Made by a program: the position numbers and the translations under genes. The notes under the pieces were generated by a model. The model saw nothing but the letters and a program-made list of their open reading frames with translations. It made no database searches and was not told where the DNA came from. Below, piece after piece: positions 27,072 through 35,198 of a stretch of 64,000 nucleotides of DNA. The stretch is from positions 248,001 through 312,000 of the forward strand of contig NZ_MRDL01000051.1 in NCBI RefSeq assembly GCF_002008365.1, read 5' to 3'. The DNA is from Rhizobium leguminosarum bv. viciae USDA 2370 (GTDB lineage: Bacteria; Pseudomonadota; Alphaproteobacteria; Rhizobiales; Rhizobiaceae). Every line of letters begins with the position of its first letter. The first letter of the stretch is position 1.

Positions 27072-27413
27072 ATGCTTCGATGGTCGCGACCATTATATGT
27101 CGTCCTTGCGGTGTTGCTGGCTGCGAACCTCGCCGGAGCTACGAACACGCCTTGCAGCGGAAGCAAGGGCGGCATCGCGGGTTGCCGTGGCGACACGTTC
27201 ATCTGCAACGACGGCTCCGTAAGCGCCAGTAGGAAATCCTGCACGGGATATCTTGGTGCCGCCGCCGGTTTTCTGGGCGGCACCTCGCCGCAGATGACGC
27301 CGGCAGCAGTGGCCGGAGAGTGCTCCTGCCGGTCGGGTGCATACTGCACAAGTCCACGTGGAGGAAGGTACTGCATGACCGATGAGGGGAGGAAAAGCTA
27401 TCTTCGGAAATGA
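27072..27413 (+). CDS. Small secreted cysteine-rich protein
   Basis: A 113-residue protein. The chosen ATG at 27072 starts a clean signal peptide (MLRWSRPLYVVLAVLLAANL AGA in two parts). The mature part carries eight or so cysteines in patterns such as CSGSKGGIAGCRGDTFICND and GECSCRSGAYCTSPRGGRYC, likely forming disulphides in the periplasm. This type of small protein is common in rhizobia, but its function is unknown to me. It follows the large helicase gene by about 40 bases in the same direction, though operon membership is doubtful. Confidence 0.6.
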   Translation: MLRWSRPLYVVLAVLLAANLAGATNTPCSGSKGGIAGCRGDTFICNDGSVSASRKSCTGYLGAAAGFLGGTSPQMTPAAVAGECSCRSGAYCTSPRGGRYCMTDEGRKSYLRK

Positions 27414-27559
27414 GTACCACAAAGCGGCCTCGTGAGCGCAGGAGCTGTCATCGGTCCGTCTTCGGTGGATTGATATTTACCCTGTTGCTTCGACCATTGC
27501 CTGGCTACTTGCGGGAAGTTGGAGACCGTGCATGTATTGCCGTCTCTGGGGTTGGTTTC

Positions 27560-28440
27560 ATGAATTCTGTCCGATTTTTGATTTATGGTGCGGCCTTGCT
27601 GGGTTTTGTAGGCCTTCGTTCTGCCGAGGCGCAGCTCGCGTATGCGATGCACAGCACCGACACGGGAAGCCGGTTCGTCGTCGTCAGCGGATCATTCGAC
27701 CATGCGGACGACCTATCGAAATTCGAGGATCTTGTCGCGCGCGAGCATCCAACGGCGGTTGGCTTCAATAGTCCTGGTGGAAACGTGTGAAGGCGCTCGA
27801 GTTGGGCCGCCTAATCAGGTCGGCCGGTCTTTCAACGCTGCAAGTTAGACAGTCGGAATGTGCATCGGCGTGTTCGCTTGCATTCATGGGGGGCGTAAAC
27901 CGCTTCGCCGAGCCCGGTTCGATCGGCGTCCACAAATCCTCGTTCAGTGATAGTGAAGGTGTCCCTGTCGCCGACGCCGTATCAGAGATTCAGCAACTCA
28001 CGGCCGAGATCATCGGATACATGACGGAGATGGGCGTCGATCCCGGTCTGCTGCAGCTCGCATTCAGTTACAACAGCGACGACATTCGATATCTCTCCGG
28101 CAGCGAGATGTCCCGGTACAAGTTAACGACGTCGGCCACCCCGGACGCTCCTGCGGCCCGCGTCGAGATTCCGAATAGTGAGCCTCCGCCAACTCCTCGG
28201 GAGCAGGGTAGAGTGGTCGCCTCCCTGGAGGTGCCGGTCGCGCGTTCGGGCACGGTCAGGTATCCGAAAGGCGAGGCGGCTCTGAAGAAGGCGGCCGATC
28301 CTGATTCGGAGTCCGTCGCCTTGGTGCGAAATGGGACTCCCGTCGCTGTCGATCAAATCCTCGGCGACTGGTACGCGGTAACCGTCGGTCGGCAGACCGG
28401 ATACATGCATCACACCTGGGTTCGTGTCGATCAGGCCTCG
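27560..28440 (+). pseudogene. ClpP-like periplasmic serine protease homologue with SH3 tail, frameshifted
   Basis: The first part (signal peptide MNSVRFLIYGAALLGFVGL, then AVGFNSPGGNV) and the second (KALELGRLIRSAGLSTLQVR, CASACSLAFMGGVNRFAEPG, IGVHKSSF) are two halves of one ClpP/crotonase-fold periplasmic protein. They are separated by a frame change at 27785-27790, where GTGTGAAG appears in place of a likely GTGGTGAAG. The halves also carry a C-terminal SH3-like domain (PVAVDQILGDWYAVTVGRQT). One missing base would explain the break. The normal stop is also absent: the frame runs on into the antisense of the next gene. The Ser of SPGG/SxCAS is intact. Confidence 0.7.
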
Positions 28441-28446
28441 CCGATT

Positions 28447-29037
28447 TTACAGCGAAATCGTTTTATTCAGGGGGTTGAGGACGTCGAAGAAGTTGATCTC
28501 GGCGTAGTCCATGACTTTGATCCGGCCGATCGCATCCTTTCCGAAGGAGGTGTCGCGACCGAAGGCCGCTGGCTTCACGTCGTTCAGCCACGAGGGAAAG
28601 GATCCTCGATCAAACTTGTCGCTGTCGTCGAGCGCGCTCAGTCGCTCCATCACCAGAAAGCGGCCAGTCTGGCTGATCGCATAGGATCGGGCGAACATGG
28701 TCTGGAGGTGGACGTTTGTCACCGCGTTCAGGTGATCCTCCGCCATTTTCACTAACGCGTTCCAAACCAACCATTCCACCATGTTCGACATAGGAAACGG
28801 GTGTTTCATTTCCTTGACCACAAGCTCCGGATGGTCGCGTAGCGCGTAGACGATCCGCGAGGTCCCGGTGCCAATCGGCGGTATCGACCGGTCAATCTTG
28901 AGGCTGAGAGTGTCGTCGACCATTCCGGGTGCTATGTCTCGAAGATCAATCGTCACCAACTCGTCCTCCAACGATGCGCACGCGCGCGCCCGTTCCACGA
29001 TTTTTTTATCGGAGATATCAGACGTCTGACCGAGCAT
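28447..29037 (-). CDS. Kinase-fold-like orphan protein
   Basis: A 196-residue protein with an ATP-binding-like N lobe: a Gly-rich turn (PPIGTGTSRIVYAL), an invariant-Lys-like strand (PELVVKEMKHP), a hinge (GRFLVMERLSAL) and a metal-site-like Asp (IKVMDYAEINFFDVL). It lacks a canonical HRD catalytic loop and is much shorter than true kinases. Similar short kinase-like proteins occur in phages and mobile elements. Its role is not known. It stands alone with its 3' end overlapping the antisense run-on of the ClpP-like pseudogene. Confidence 0.6.
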   Translation of the reverse strand: MLGQTSDISDKKIVERARACASLEDELVTIDLRDIAPGMVDDTLSLKIDRSIPPIGTGTSRIVYALRDHPELVVKEMKHPFPMSNMVEWLVWNALVKMAEDHLNAVTNVHLQTMFARSYAISQTGRFLVMERLSALDDSDKFDRGSFPSWLNDVKPAAFGRDTSFGKDAIGRIKVMDYAEINFFDVLNPLNKTISL

Positions 29038-29286
29038 GACGGCTCACTGTGACTCCATAACCATCATCCCAGGCACCAGGATGTCAAGGAAGGCGATCGC
29101 GTACGGTGATTGAACGGTGGACCGCGCAGATGCTGCTCTGGCAAAAGAGGACGCGATGCTCCGTTACTAGCTAACAATAATGGTCATCTATTGCGACAGA
29201 TGTTGCGGCCGGCGGTGAGATCGCAAAGTTGCGTGATTTTCCGTCATCGATTGCAGCAAAGTCGGGGATTACGGCTTTCACGATAG

Positions 29287-29535
29287 TCATGAGAACGACC
29301 AGAGGCTGCCATGCGCCTCTCGACGCCGCGATCTGATGTCCGGGTGCAGGCTCGATCCGGGCCGCTCCGAGGTTCGTGATGGCAAGGCTTTCGCGACCCG
29401 TTCCGCGGCGATCTGACGGATTTCCTGAATGAGGAAGGGCCCCCGCCGGAAAGCCATCATCCAAAGCACATCGCCTTCTTGAAGCCCGTTCAGCACTTCG
29501 AGTAGCTGGCATGCTGCCTCCAAGATCGATGGCAT
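29287..29535 (-). CDS. Doubtful hypothetical protein
   Basis: The frame starting at the ATG ending at 29535 gives MPSILEAACQLLEVLNGLQE, then GDVLWMMAFRRGPFLIQEIR and QIAAERVAKALP, which is helix-like and better than chance. The last 30 residues look non-coding. It may be the remains of a longer gene reaching to about 29650. No ribosome-binding site or family is recognised. The rest of 29040-29750 shows nothing else I can support. Confidence 0.3.
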   Translation of the reverse strand: MPSILEAACQLLEVLNGLQEGDVLWMMAFRRGPFLIQEIRQIAAERVAKALPSRTSERPGSSLHPDIRSRRREAHGSLWSFS

Positions 29536-29749
29536 CGTAGCCCCCGAGCCTACGAGCTTGAGAGCCAAGAGCGCGGATAGTGCCGACGAGTGACCACAAA
29601 GATCCGCCTGGCATTGCGGAGGCTTCCCGAGAACGAGTTGATATCGCTGTCTAACGGTGGTGCGGAAGCTGGTCAGCAGGGCGCTACAGATCAGGTAGGC
29701 CAGGAAACCACTTTCCTGCGCGCACGAGCCGAGCCGCCATATGGGCGGC

Positions 29750-29815
29750 CGAGCGTTCACAGTCTGCCCGCCCGCCGTCGGTTCACGAACGTTCGTGGAA
29801 GGTCTGTGAACTTTC
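29750..29815. repeat. Cluster of dyad sequences left of Tn7-like module A
   Basis: GTTCACAG at about 29756 and its complement CTGTGAAC at about 29803 flank the perfect 14-base palindrome CACGAACGTTCGTG at about 29783. This nested symmetry lies just outside the stop of the winged-helix gene at 29930. It may be an operator or part of the left boundary of module A. Confidence 0.45.
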
Positions 29816-29929
29816 GATTAAGGTGTGTGGCCGGCGAATGCAAGAGCGCCGCATGAAGCGTTCCTTTCGAACCTGACACGCCGTTATTGAAAGTACCGCG
29901 AAGTCAGTGCGAGCGGGACGTAGACAAGT

Positions 29930-30607
29930 TTAGTTATCGGTTCCGCCCGGCGAACTGTTTGAAAACCAGTAGCCGTTTGGCAGGTGTTGGAATTCGTCGC
30001 TCTCCCACATGATCTTGCTTATACGCTTCGCTGGGTTTTTGAATTTCAACTGCACACCTCGCGCAACGAGCCCGTCGAGGATTTCCGCCCGTGACAAGGG
30101 GCGCTTCATTTCGCGAAGCAACTGAGTGACCTGAAGCCTGATCGTGTGAGCCTGGCTACCGGTATGAACACGACGGCTCATGGAAGAATGCGGTACGACC
30201 TCACTTTCAGCAATCAGTGACGCTGACGTTCCGGTCGAAAGCATCGCGCGATATCGCTTTATTCTGGCGAGGCTGACTTCCGCTCTCCGCTCTTCGATTT
30301 CCAACGCTTCTCTTAGGCGCTGTATCACGGGATCACACAGGGGGTCGTCGTCGAGATCGACGCCCGTTGAAAGATCAACGCCATACGGATTATCATTGTT
30401 CTCCACAATGGACTCTAAATTTACTCTTTCCGTTCCCCGAGAATCGCGTATGTTTCTGCTCAAGGTAGTCTTGTCCTTCAGGTTGCAGTCCGAGTTGGCA
30501 ACGTGCGGTACTCCGAATAGCCTATGAAGTTTATCACTCGTTTGACTCACGCACCAGTGTGTGAGGTCCCTTAAGTGCGCCTGTGCAGTGTTTTGTGCAG
30601 ACTGCAA
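29930..30607 (-). CDS. Winged-helix (HARE-like) protein of Tn7-like module A
   Basis: A 225-residue protein. The middle has a short coiled region (LREALEIEERRAEVSLARIK). The C-terminal 70 residues form a winged-helix of HARE-HTH type: IRLQVTQLLREMKRPLSRAE, ILDGLVARGVQLKFKNPAKR, then EFQHLPNGYWFSN. The same C-terminal pattern is shared with the product at 41285-41842, which occupies the same place beside module B. The gene is divergent from the transposition genes. A DNA-binding accessory or regulator of transposition is inferred. The N-terminal 100 residues match nothing I know, and the first Met is uncertain. Confidence 0.65.
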   Translation of the reverse strand: MQSAQNTAQAHLRDLTHWCVSQTSDKLHRLFGVPHVANSDCNLKDKTTLSRNIRDSRGTERVNLESIVENNDNPYGVDLSTGVDLDDDPLCDPVIQRLREALEIEERRAEVSLARIKRYRAMLSTGTSASLIAESEVVPHSSMSRRVHTGSQAHTIRLQVTQLLREMKRPLSRAEILDGLVARGVQLKFKNPAKRISKIMWESDEFQHLPNGYWFSNSSPGGTDN

Positions 30608-30867
30608 GGGAAAGGCTTACATTTCAACGTCGGAGGAGCGATGCGATCGATAGTAAGGGTCAGGGGGAGCTGCACGAGCCCACCAAACCATGCCGCCCGA
30701 TGTTAAGTTATTGTTTGGGAATGATTATCGTCCGGTGATTGAGACCCTCGGCGTTTGCGGGTTGAAGAGAAAATCGCGCGGGCAATTGATTTTACCGGCG
30801 TTCGTTAGCGCATGACCTGCTCAGGAGCAACAGAGAGCGTTTATGACCTACCCAACGTGCAGGGGAT

Positions 30868-31077
30868 CGAATCCTTGGCAGAAAGAAGCGACAAACCCTT
30901 CTTGCCAAGCGTGCCCGACGCTCCCGCGCAAGGTTTCCAAAAGACGGAAGGATTCAGGGATGTTTTGGAAGCTATCAGGAGCTATGTGCTGCTATCGAAT
31001 CCTTGAGAGCTCCAGTTTGACCCTAGAAGCGAGCGACGTAACATGATTAGCGGGCGCCGGCCCTGAATCCTTCCGTC
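30868..31077. repeat. Four GAATCCTT-type sites upstream of module A genes
   Basis: The core AATCCTT occurs at about 30870 and 30999 (CGAATCCTTG), inverted at 30943-30959 (GACGGAAGGATTCAGGG), and again at 31061-31077 as the exact 17-base complement of that copy. Four copies within 210 bases, in both orientations, look like transposase (TnsB) or regulator binding sites. Two or three more CGAATCCTT copies lie at 38289, 38313 and 38548, around the start of the second tniQ. Confidence 0.5.
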
Positions 31078-31150
31078 GTCTCATGCGAGCGATAGGTCGG
31101 AAGGGTCGTCGTTTCTCACGAGGCAACTTTCAGAACCAGGGAGCATGCAC

Positions 31151-31564
31151 ATGCGGAAACGTATCAATAGCAACCAGCAAAGCCTGAATTCAGCCGGCGA
31201 GCGTTCATCCGAGCCTCGTTCGGATGCCACCTTGCTGGGCGGCAGGTTTAGATTAGCAACGAGGATCTTGCGAACCGATGGTATCGTCTCTCATGGCGTC
31301 CGGTACCACGATCCGGAGGTGACCCAAGTCTTGTTGAGACAGTCGCGGGGCGACGTCCGCAAGAGAAACGGCCTTTCGCTCACCGTACAAATTGCAGTTC
31401 CCGTAGATGAAGACGGTAAAATCGAGAACGCATCTGAGATCTTTGTATGGGATTCGGACGGCGGCGCCTACGTCCGAATGACCGCATTCGGCGGAAGCCG
31501 GACTATGGTGGACACTCTGCCGGCTCAGGAGTTCGAGTGCCGGCCCGATGTAAGGGGTGTGTGA
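31151..31564 (+). CDS. Stand-alone TnsB-like beta-barrel (Mu-C) domain protein
   Basis: A 137-residue protein. The ATG at 31151 fits the AGGGAG ribosome-binding site better than the one at 31145. The centre reads GIVSHGVRYHDPEVTQVL, which lines up with the C-terminal beta-barrel opening of the TnsB encoded downstream (GIRLNGHRYHHPELVTKL). The following strands also fit (LTVQIAVPVDEDG, EIFVWDSDGGAYVRM). There is no integrase core or DNA-binding domain in this polypeptide. It is coupled to the next gene by a TGATG overlap. I infer a domain excised from a TnsB-like transposase that may bind TnsC or DNA ends; it could also be debris, but the frame is intact. Confidence 0.55.
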   Translation: MRKRINSNQQSLNSAGERSSEPRSDATLLGGRFRLATRILRTDGIVSHGVRYHDPEVTQVLLRQSRGDVRKRNGLSLTVQIAVPVDEDGKIENASEIFVWDSDGGAYVRMTAFGGSRTMVDTLPAQEFECRPDVRGV

Positions 31565-31971
31565 TGTCTGCGGCTTTCACTTCGTCGGCCTTCACGCGAA
31601 ATACGGCAGAGATCGATTGCAACCCGCTCTGGACGATAGGATCTCATCGACTGGATGTTTGGGTGAAAGGGATCCAACCGATCTCCTATGTCTTGGTTGA
31701 TGAGATCACTCGCACGGTGATTTCGAGTGTAACCGTAAAGGGTAGATCGACCGAGACGGTCATCGCTCTTATGGAGTCTGCGCTCACCATAACTGCGGCG
31801 CCTCGCTCAATTAGGACGTCCGACTTGAATCTCATCCGAGATGAAGGTTTCCAGGAGTGGGTTTTAATGAGGGGAATACAGGTTTTGTACATATCCCCGT
31901 TCGAACCGTTGACCTTGTTGTCGAGCGGGGAGGGGTCCGATCGAGAACGGGGAAAGCGTGGCCCTAGTTGA
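31564..31971 (+). CDS. Stand-alone integrase-core-like protein lacking the catalytic Glu
   Basis: A 135-residue protein whose ATG overlaps the previous stop. It follows the layout of the rve RNase-H fold: an Asp in AEIDCNPLWTIGS, then YVLVDEITRTVISSVTV, STETVIALMESAL, SIRTSDLNLIRDEGFQEWVL and RGIQVLYISPFEP. The second Asp is in SDLN rather than the usual DNG, and the chain ends before the helix that would hold the Glu. It therefore cannot be an active DDE transposase by itself. With the beta-barrel protein before it, it makes a split, reordered counterpart of TnsB. Its function is unknown. Confidence 0.5.
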   Translation: MSAAFTSSAFTRNTAEIDCNPLWTIGSHRLDVWVKGIQPISYVLVDEITRTVISSVTVKGRSTETVIALMESALTITAAPRSIRTSDLNLIRDEGFQEWVLMRGIQVLYISPFEPLTLLSSGEGSDRERGKRGPS

Positions 31972-32068
31972 GTTTGTGATGTGCTCGCCACCCCGAAAAA
32001 CTTCGGTTCGGTACATCTGAGCCGGCCCAGATCAACAGGCAAGCAACCGCTACGCCACGACTTTAAAG

Positions 32069-32878
32069 ATGTCGAACATGAAATCTACATCCTTGACGAG
32101 TTCGAATGCGAATGATGACTACGTGATCGAGTACTTCGTTTTTGCCAGATCGAAAGATGGGTCACCAGTACGTTGGATTGCAAACGGGCATCGAACTTCG
32201 GTGGTCGGCCTCACACCCTTGAACAAATGTCGTCATCTTGGCCTGCCCTGGGAGTCCAGAAACGTCGAGCTAATAATCCTTAAAATGCTCGCGGCATGCC
32301 CCAGGGTTGCCGAAGTCGTCTCGCAGCCGCTCAGTCTTTTTTTTGGTATCCGAGGCATCAAACGGCAATTTCGCTACACGCCAGACGTTTCGGTTTGGGT
32401 CCATCCTTCATTTCGTGACGAGTTGGCGGCCGGGAAGCCCCTACACGAGATCGTGGCCAAGCCGTTTCGCAAATCACTTGATCGCAGCAGGGTTGTAGAA
32501 CTAACCCTTGAACTGAAGTCGGATATCGACGACGTCGACGCAGTGAAATGGGAGATGGTCACTGCGATCTACCGCCACGTTCGCCAGGATTTGTTTGTAC
32601 TGAAGCGCGGCATGCACATCGACAGGAGTTTCAGCCGCCTGATCATGGAACTGGAACTTGGGGCTCACGATCGTGTGGGCGCCGTCGAGAAGGCGCGGTG
32701 TTCTCTAGCGTTCGGGCACGATGAATGCCTGCCGTTTGGCATATTGAGCGAGCGATTAGGTGGTCAGCCCTCGGGCGAACGCTTGGTGAAAGCGCTGCAC
32801 TTCAAGGAATTCGTGTCAATCGATCTGAGGGCCGGCCTGCACGCACTAACGCCCGTTTGGATCAGGGAGGAGGCATAG
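32069..32878 (+). CDS. tnsA: TnsA-like endonuclease, module A
   Basis: A 269-residue PD-(D/E)xK nuclease of the TnsA family, which cuts the 5' ends of the transposon so that TnsB and TnsA together give cut-and-paste movement. Catalytic residues are visible as Glu62 (PWESRNVE), Asp106 (RYTPDVSV) and Glu148-x-Lys150 (LELKSD), matching the E-D-(E)xK order of Tn7 TnsA. A C-terminal winged-helix part follows (HIDRSFSRLIMELELG). The gene leads the tnsA-tnsB-tnsC-tniQ operon; tnsB starts 5 bases after its stop. The start may be the ATG at 32069 or 32078. Confidence 0.85.
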   Translation: MSNMKSTSLTSSNANDDYVIEYFVFARSKDGSPVRWIANGHRTSVVGLTPLNKCRHLGLPWESRNVELIILKMLAACPRVAEVVSQPLSLFFGIRGIKRQFRYTPDVSVWVHPSFRDELAAGKPLHEIVAKPFRKSLDRSRVVELTLELKSDIDDVDAVKWEMVTAIYRHVRQDLFVLKRGMHIDRSFSRLIMELELGAHDRVGAVEKARCSLAFGHDECLPFGILSERLGGQPSGERLVKALHFKEFVSIDLRAGLHALTPVWIREEA

Positions 32879-32883
32879 CGACG

Positions 32884-35178
32884 ATGCTGGATATCTCTGT
32901 TGATGACCGGTTTCTCTTTCTATCTATTGATGATCCCGGAGAGTTCGGCGTAACTCACTTTGACGATGGCTCCATCAGTCTGCGCCGGTATCCCCGCGGA
33001 GAGAAGAAGGACGTTGAATGGACGGAGTTTGCTTCGGAACACGCGGACGGGTTGATCGTTCGAACGGCTAGACGTGGCCAAAGCTTGAGCGTGCTTTCCA
33101 CACGCCTCCTTCTGTCGTTATTCAAGCCCGAGGGTCGTGACGTCACTGTCGGAGAAATGGAAGACTGGGACGAGTTAAATGAAATAGTGCTCGCCGCCGC
33201 ACAGAAGCAGTTTTTCGGCAACAAATATCTGATGCAGCGAGCAAAGAACTTAGATTATACGAAGACTGATGAAGACCTTACCGCCTTTATGGACGAGTGG
33301 AAGAAGGCTGCCGAACAACGGGGCCTGGGAGGTTGGGTCCCTTCAGCTTCTACTATTCGTAGGCTGGTGTACCAACGGACCGAGCTCCTCAGCCTCGCCG
33401 ACTGTCTGTTCAAGACGGGTACGGTCCGCAACAAGGGCATCTGGCCGACATGGGTGTATGAGCTCGCTGACCAGGCACTCGGGAAGATTTCTTCGCGGTC
33501 CATGCCCAACGTCGGCGAAGCTTACAAATGGTTTTTCGCTCATTTCTATCTCGGTCGGGACGAGGGCGAGGGGATTCCCGAAGACAAACGACAGACGCCT
33601 CCGGACTTGAGGACTTTCCGAAACTGGAAGGCACAGGCCACCAACAGGGAGAGCACCTCGAAGCTCTTTGGTAATCGTGAGGCGAACAAGGAATGGAAGG
33701 GGACAATCAGCCCCCAGAGCGCCATTGCGCCTTTGCAGATCGTCATCATCGATCAGACCGAAGGAAACATATGGGCAGCGGTGAAGCAACAAGGCGACCC
33801 ATCACCAAATGGAGAACTTCCAGATTTTAGCGACACAAGGGACCGTAGCACCGAACACAAGGTGCTGGCGGGGAAACGTGCCCAGGTCGTCTACGCCGTC
33901 GATGTCTACAGCCGGAAGACCTTGGGCCTGATAATAACGTTTGAACCGCCCAGCATTGATACTTTCATGGCTTGTCTGAAGATGGTCATGACGCCAAAAC
34001 TAGCTTGGAAACAGAGATTTCCAGATCTTCCAGACGCCACGGACGGATTCGGGAAGCCACTTACAATCGTGCTCGACAATCTGCGCGTCCATGTCTCGGA
34101 CAGCGTGCAGCGTGGCCTTCTAAGCATGAAGATAGGGATCGAATATGCTGCACTGGCTTCCCCAGAGTGGAAGTCGATCGTTGAACGGGCGATCGGTACG
34201 GTAAAGCGGGTCATGGCTACCCTCCCAGGTGGATTTTCGATCGATGACCGAACGGTCAGCTCTGCGGACTATCAAAAATATGCTGCACTAAGTCTCGATG
34301 AGATTGACGAATTCGTTACTCATCGACTCATCACCGAGCACCACATGCTCCCGCACAAAGGGATCAACGAGCCCCCGGCCTACCGTTGGGCAAACGGGAT
34401 TAGAAAATTTGGTCGAAGCATGGTGGACGACATGCGGATGCTTGATCTTCTCGGGCGCCGTCGTAACACCGTTGAGCTTACAAGAAACGGCATCCGCTTG
34501 AATGGGCATCGGTATCATCATCCGGAGCTTGTCACGAAGCTACTCGATGCCTATGCGGCAAAAGCAAAAAAGAAGAAGGGAAGATCTGCGACGGTCATGG
34601 TCACGGTCTTGTGGAAGGGGAACGATGTCAGTTCGATCGGCGTCATCGACCATTCCAATAATCAAATTGTAGTTCTTCCGAACCACGATCCTCTTCTCGC
34701 CTCCCTATGTATTTCGTTTGATTTCGTAAAAGCGGCACGTAAGGACAACGCTGGGATATTCGATGAGTACTATCCAGTGGGGGTGAGGGCAAAGTACCTT
34801 AGACAATACTTTGCGAAGCTTGAGAAGTTTGTCACCACACAAACCCATCGGGCGGCGAAGAAGACCGCAAGGTTGCTAGAAGGTGGAAGAGGTGTCGTCA
34901 TTGCATCAGATGTCCGCAGATTCGACGCGATCATACCGGTTACCGACTACGGACTGGCCAAGATCGACATTCCGCAGGAGTCGTCGTTGGACGAGGGGAT
35001 CTTCGAAATCGAGACACCCAAAAAGCGGGCTCCATCTAAACCGCGGTCTACAAGCGACAAGTCCATCCAGCCTCTACCAGTCGCGTCGACGCAGCCGGGG
35101 TTTGCAATGTCATTGTCGGAGAGCGAGGCCTATCTCGACCGTCTGATGAACGAGTCATCCGGCGCGGTAAGGCATTAG
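32884..35178 (+). CDS. tnsB: TnsB-like DDE transposase, module A
   Basis: A 764-residue transposase of the TnsB/Mu/retroviral-integrase class that binds the element ends and joins 3' ends to target DNA. N-terminal helix-turn-helix domains precede the catalytic core with Asp290 (IIDQT), Asp398 (IVLDN) and Glu434 (SIVERAIGT), a 35-residue D-E gap. The beta-barrel begins RNGIRLNGHRYHHPEL. The C-terminal tail (ESEAYLDRLM) is the likely TnsC contact. The start at 32884 (MLDISVDDRF) is supported by the homologue in module B, which begins MTLDISVGDQY. It is followed 20 bases later by tnsC. Confidence 0.9.
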   Translation: MLDISVDDRFLFLSIDDPGEFGVTHFDDGSISLRRYPRGEKKDVEWTEFASEHADGLIVRTARRGQSLSVLSTRLLLSLFKPEGRDVTVGEMEDWDELNEIVLAAAQKQFFGNKYLMQRAKNLDYTKTDEDLTAFMDEWKKAAEQRGLGGWVPSASTIRRLVYQRTELLSLADCLFKTGTVRNKGIWPTWVYELADQALGKISSRSMPNVGEAYKWFFAHFYLGRDEGEGIPEDKRQTPPDLRTFRNWKAQATNRESTSKLFGNREANKEWKGTISPQSAIAPLQIVIIDQTEGNIWAAVKQQGDPSPNGELPDFSDTRDRSTEHKVLAGKRAQVVYAVDVYSRKTLGLIITFEPPSIDTFMACLKMVMTPKLAWKQRFPDLPDATDGFGKPLTIVLDNLRVHVSDSVQRGLLSMKIGIEYAALASPEWKSIVERAIGTVKRVMATLPGGFSIDDRTVSSADYQKYAALSLDEIDEFVTHRLITEHHMLPHKGINEPPAYRWANGIRKFGRSMVDDMRMLDLLGRRRNTVELTRNGIRLNGHRYHHPELVTKLLDAYAAKAKKKKGRSATVMVTVLWKGNDVSSIGVIDHSNNQIVVLPNHDPLLASLCISFDFVKAARKDNAGIFDEYYPVGVRAKYLRQYFAKLEKFVTTQTHRAAKKTARLLEGGRGVVIASDVRRFDAIIPVTDYGLAKIDIPQESSLDEGIFEIETPKKRAPSKPRSTSDKSIQPLPVASTQPGFAMSLSESEAYLDRLMNESSGAVRH

Positions 35179-35198
35179 CAAGACGTCGACAGAGGACG

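Noticed and set aside
27560..28440. Programmed frameshifting in the ClpP-like gene
   Set aside because: There is no slippery heptamer at the break, and the missing natural stop downstream fits decay better.
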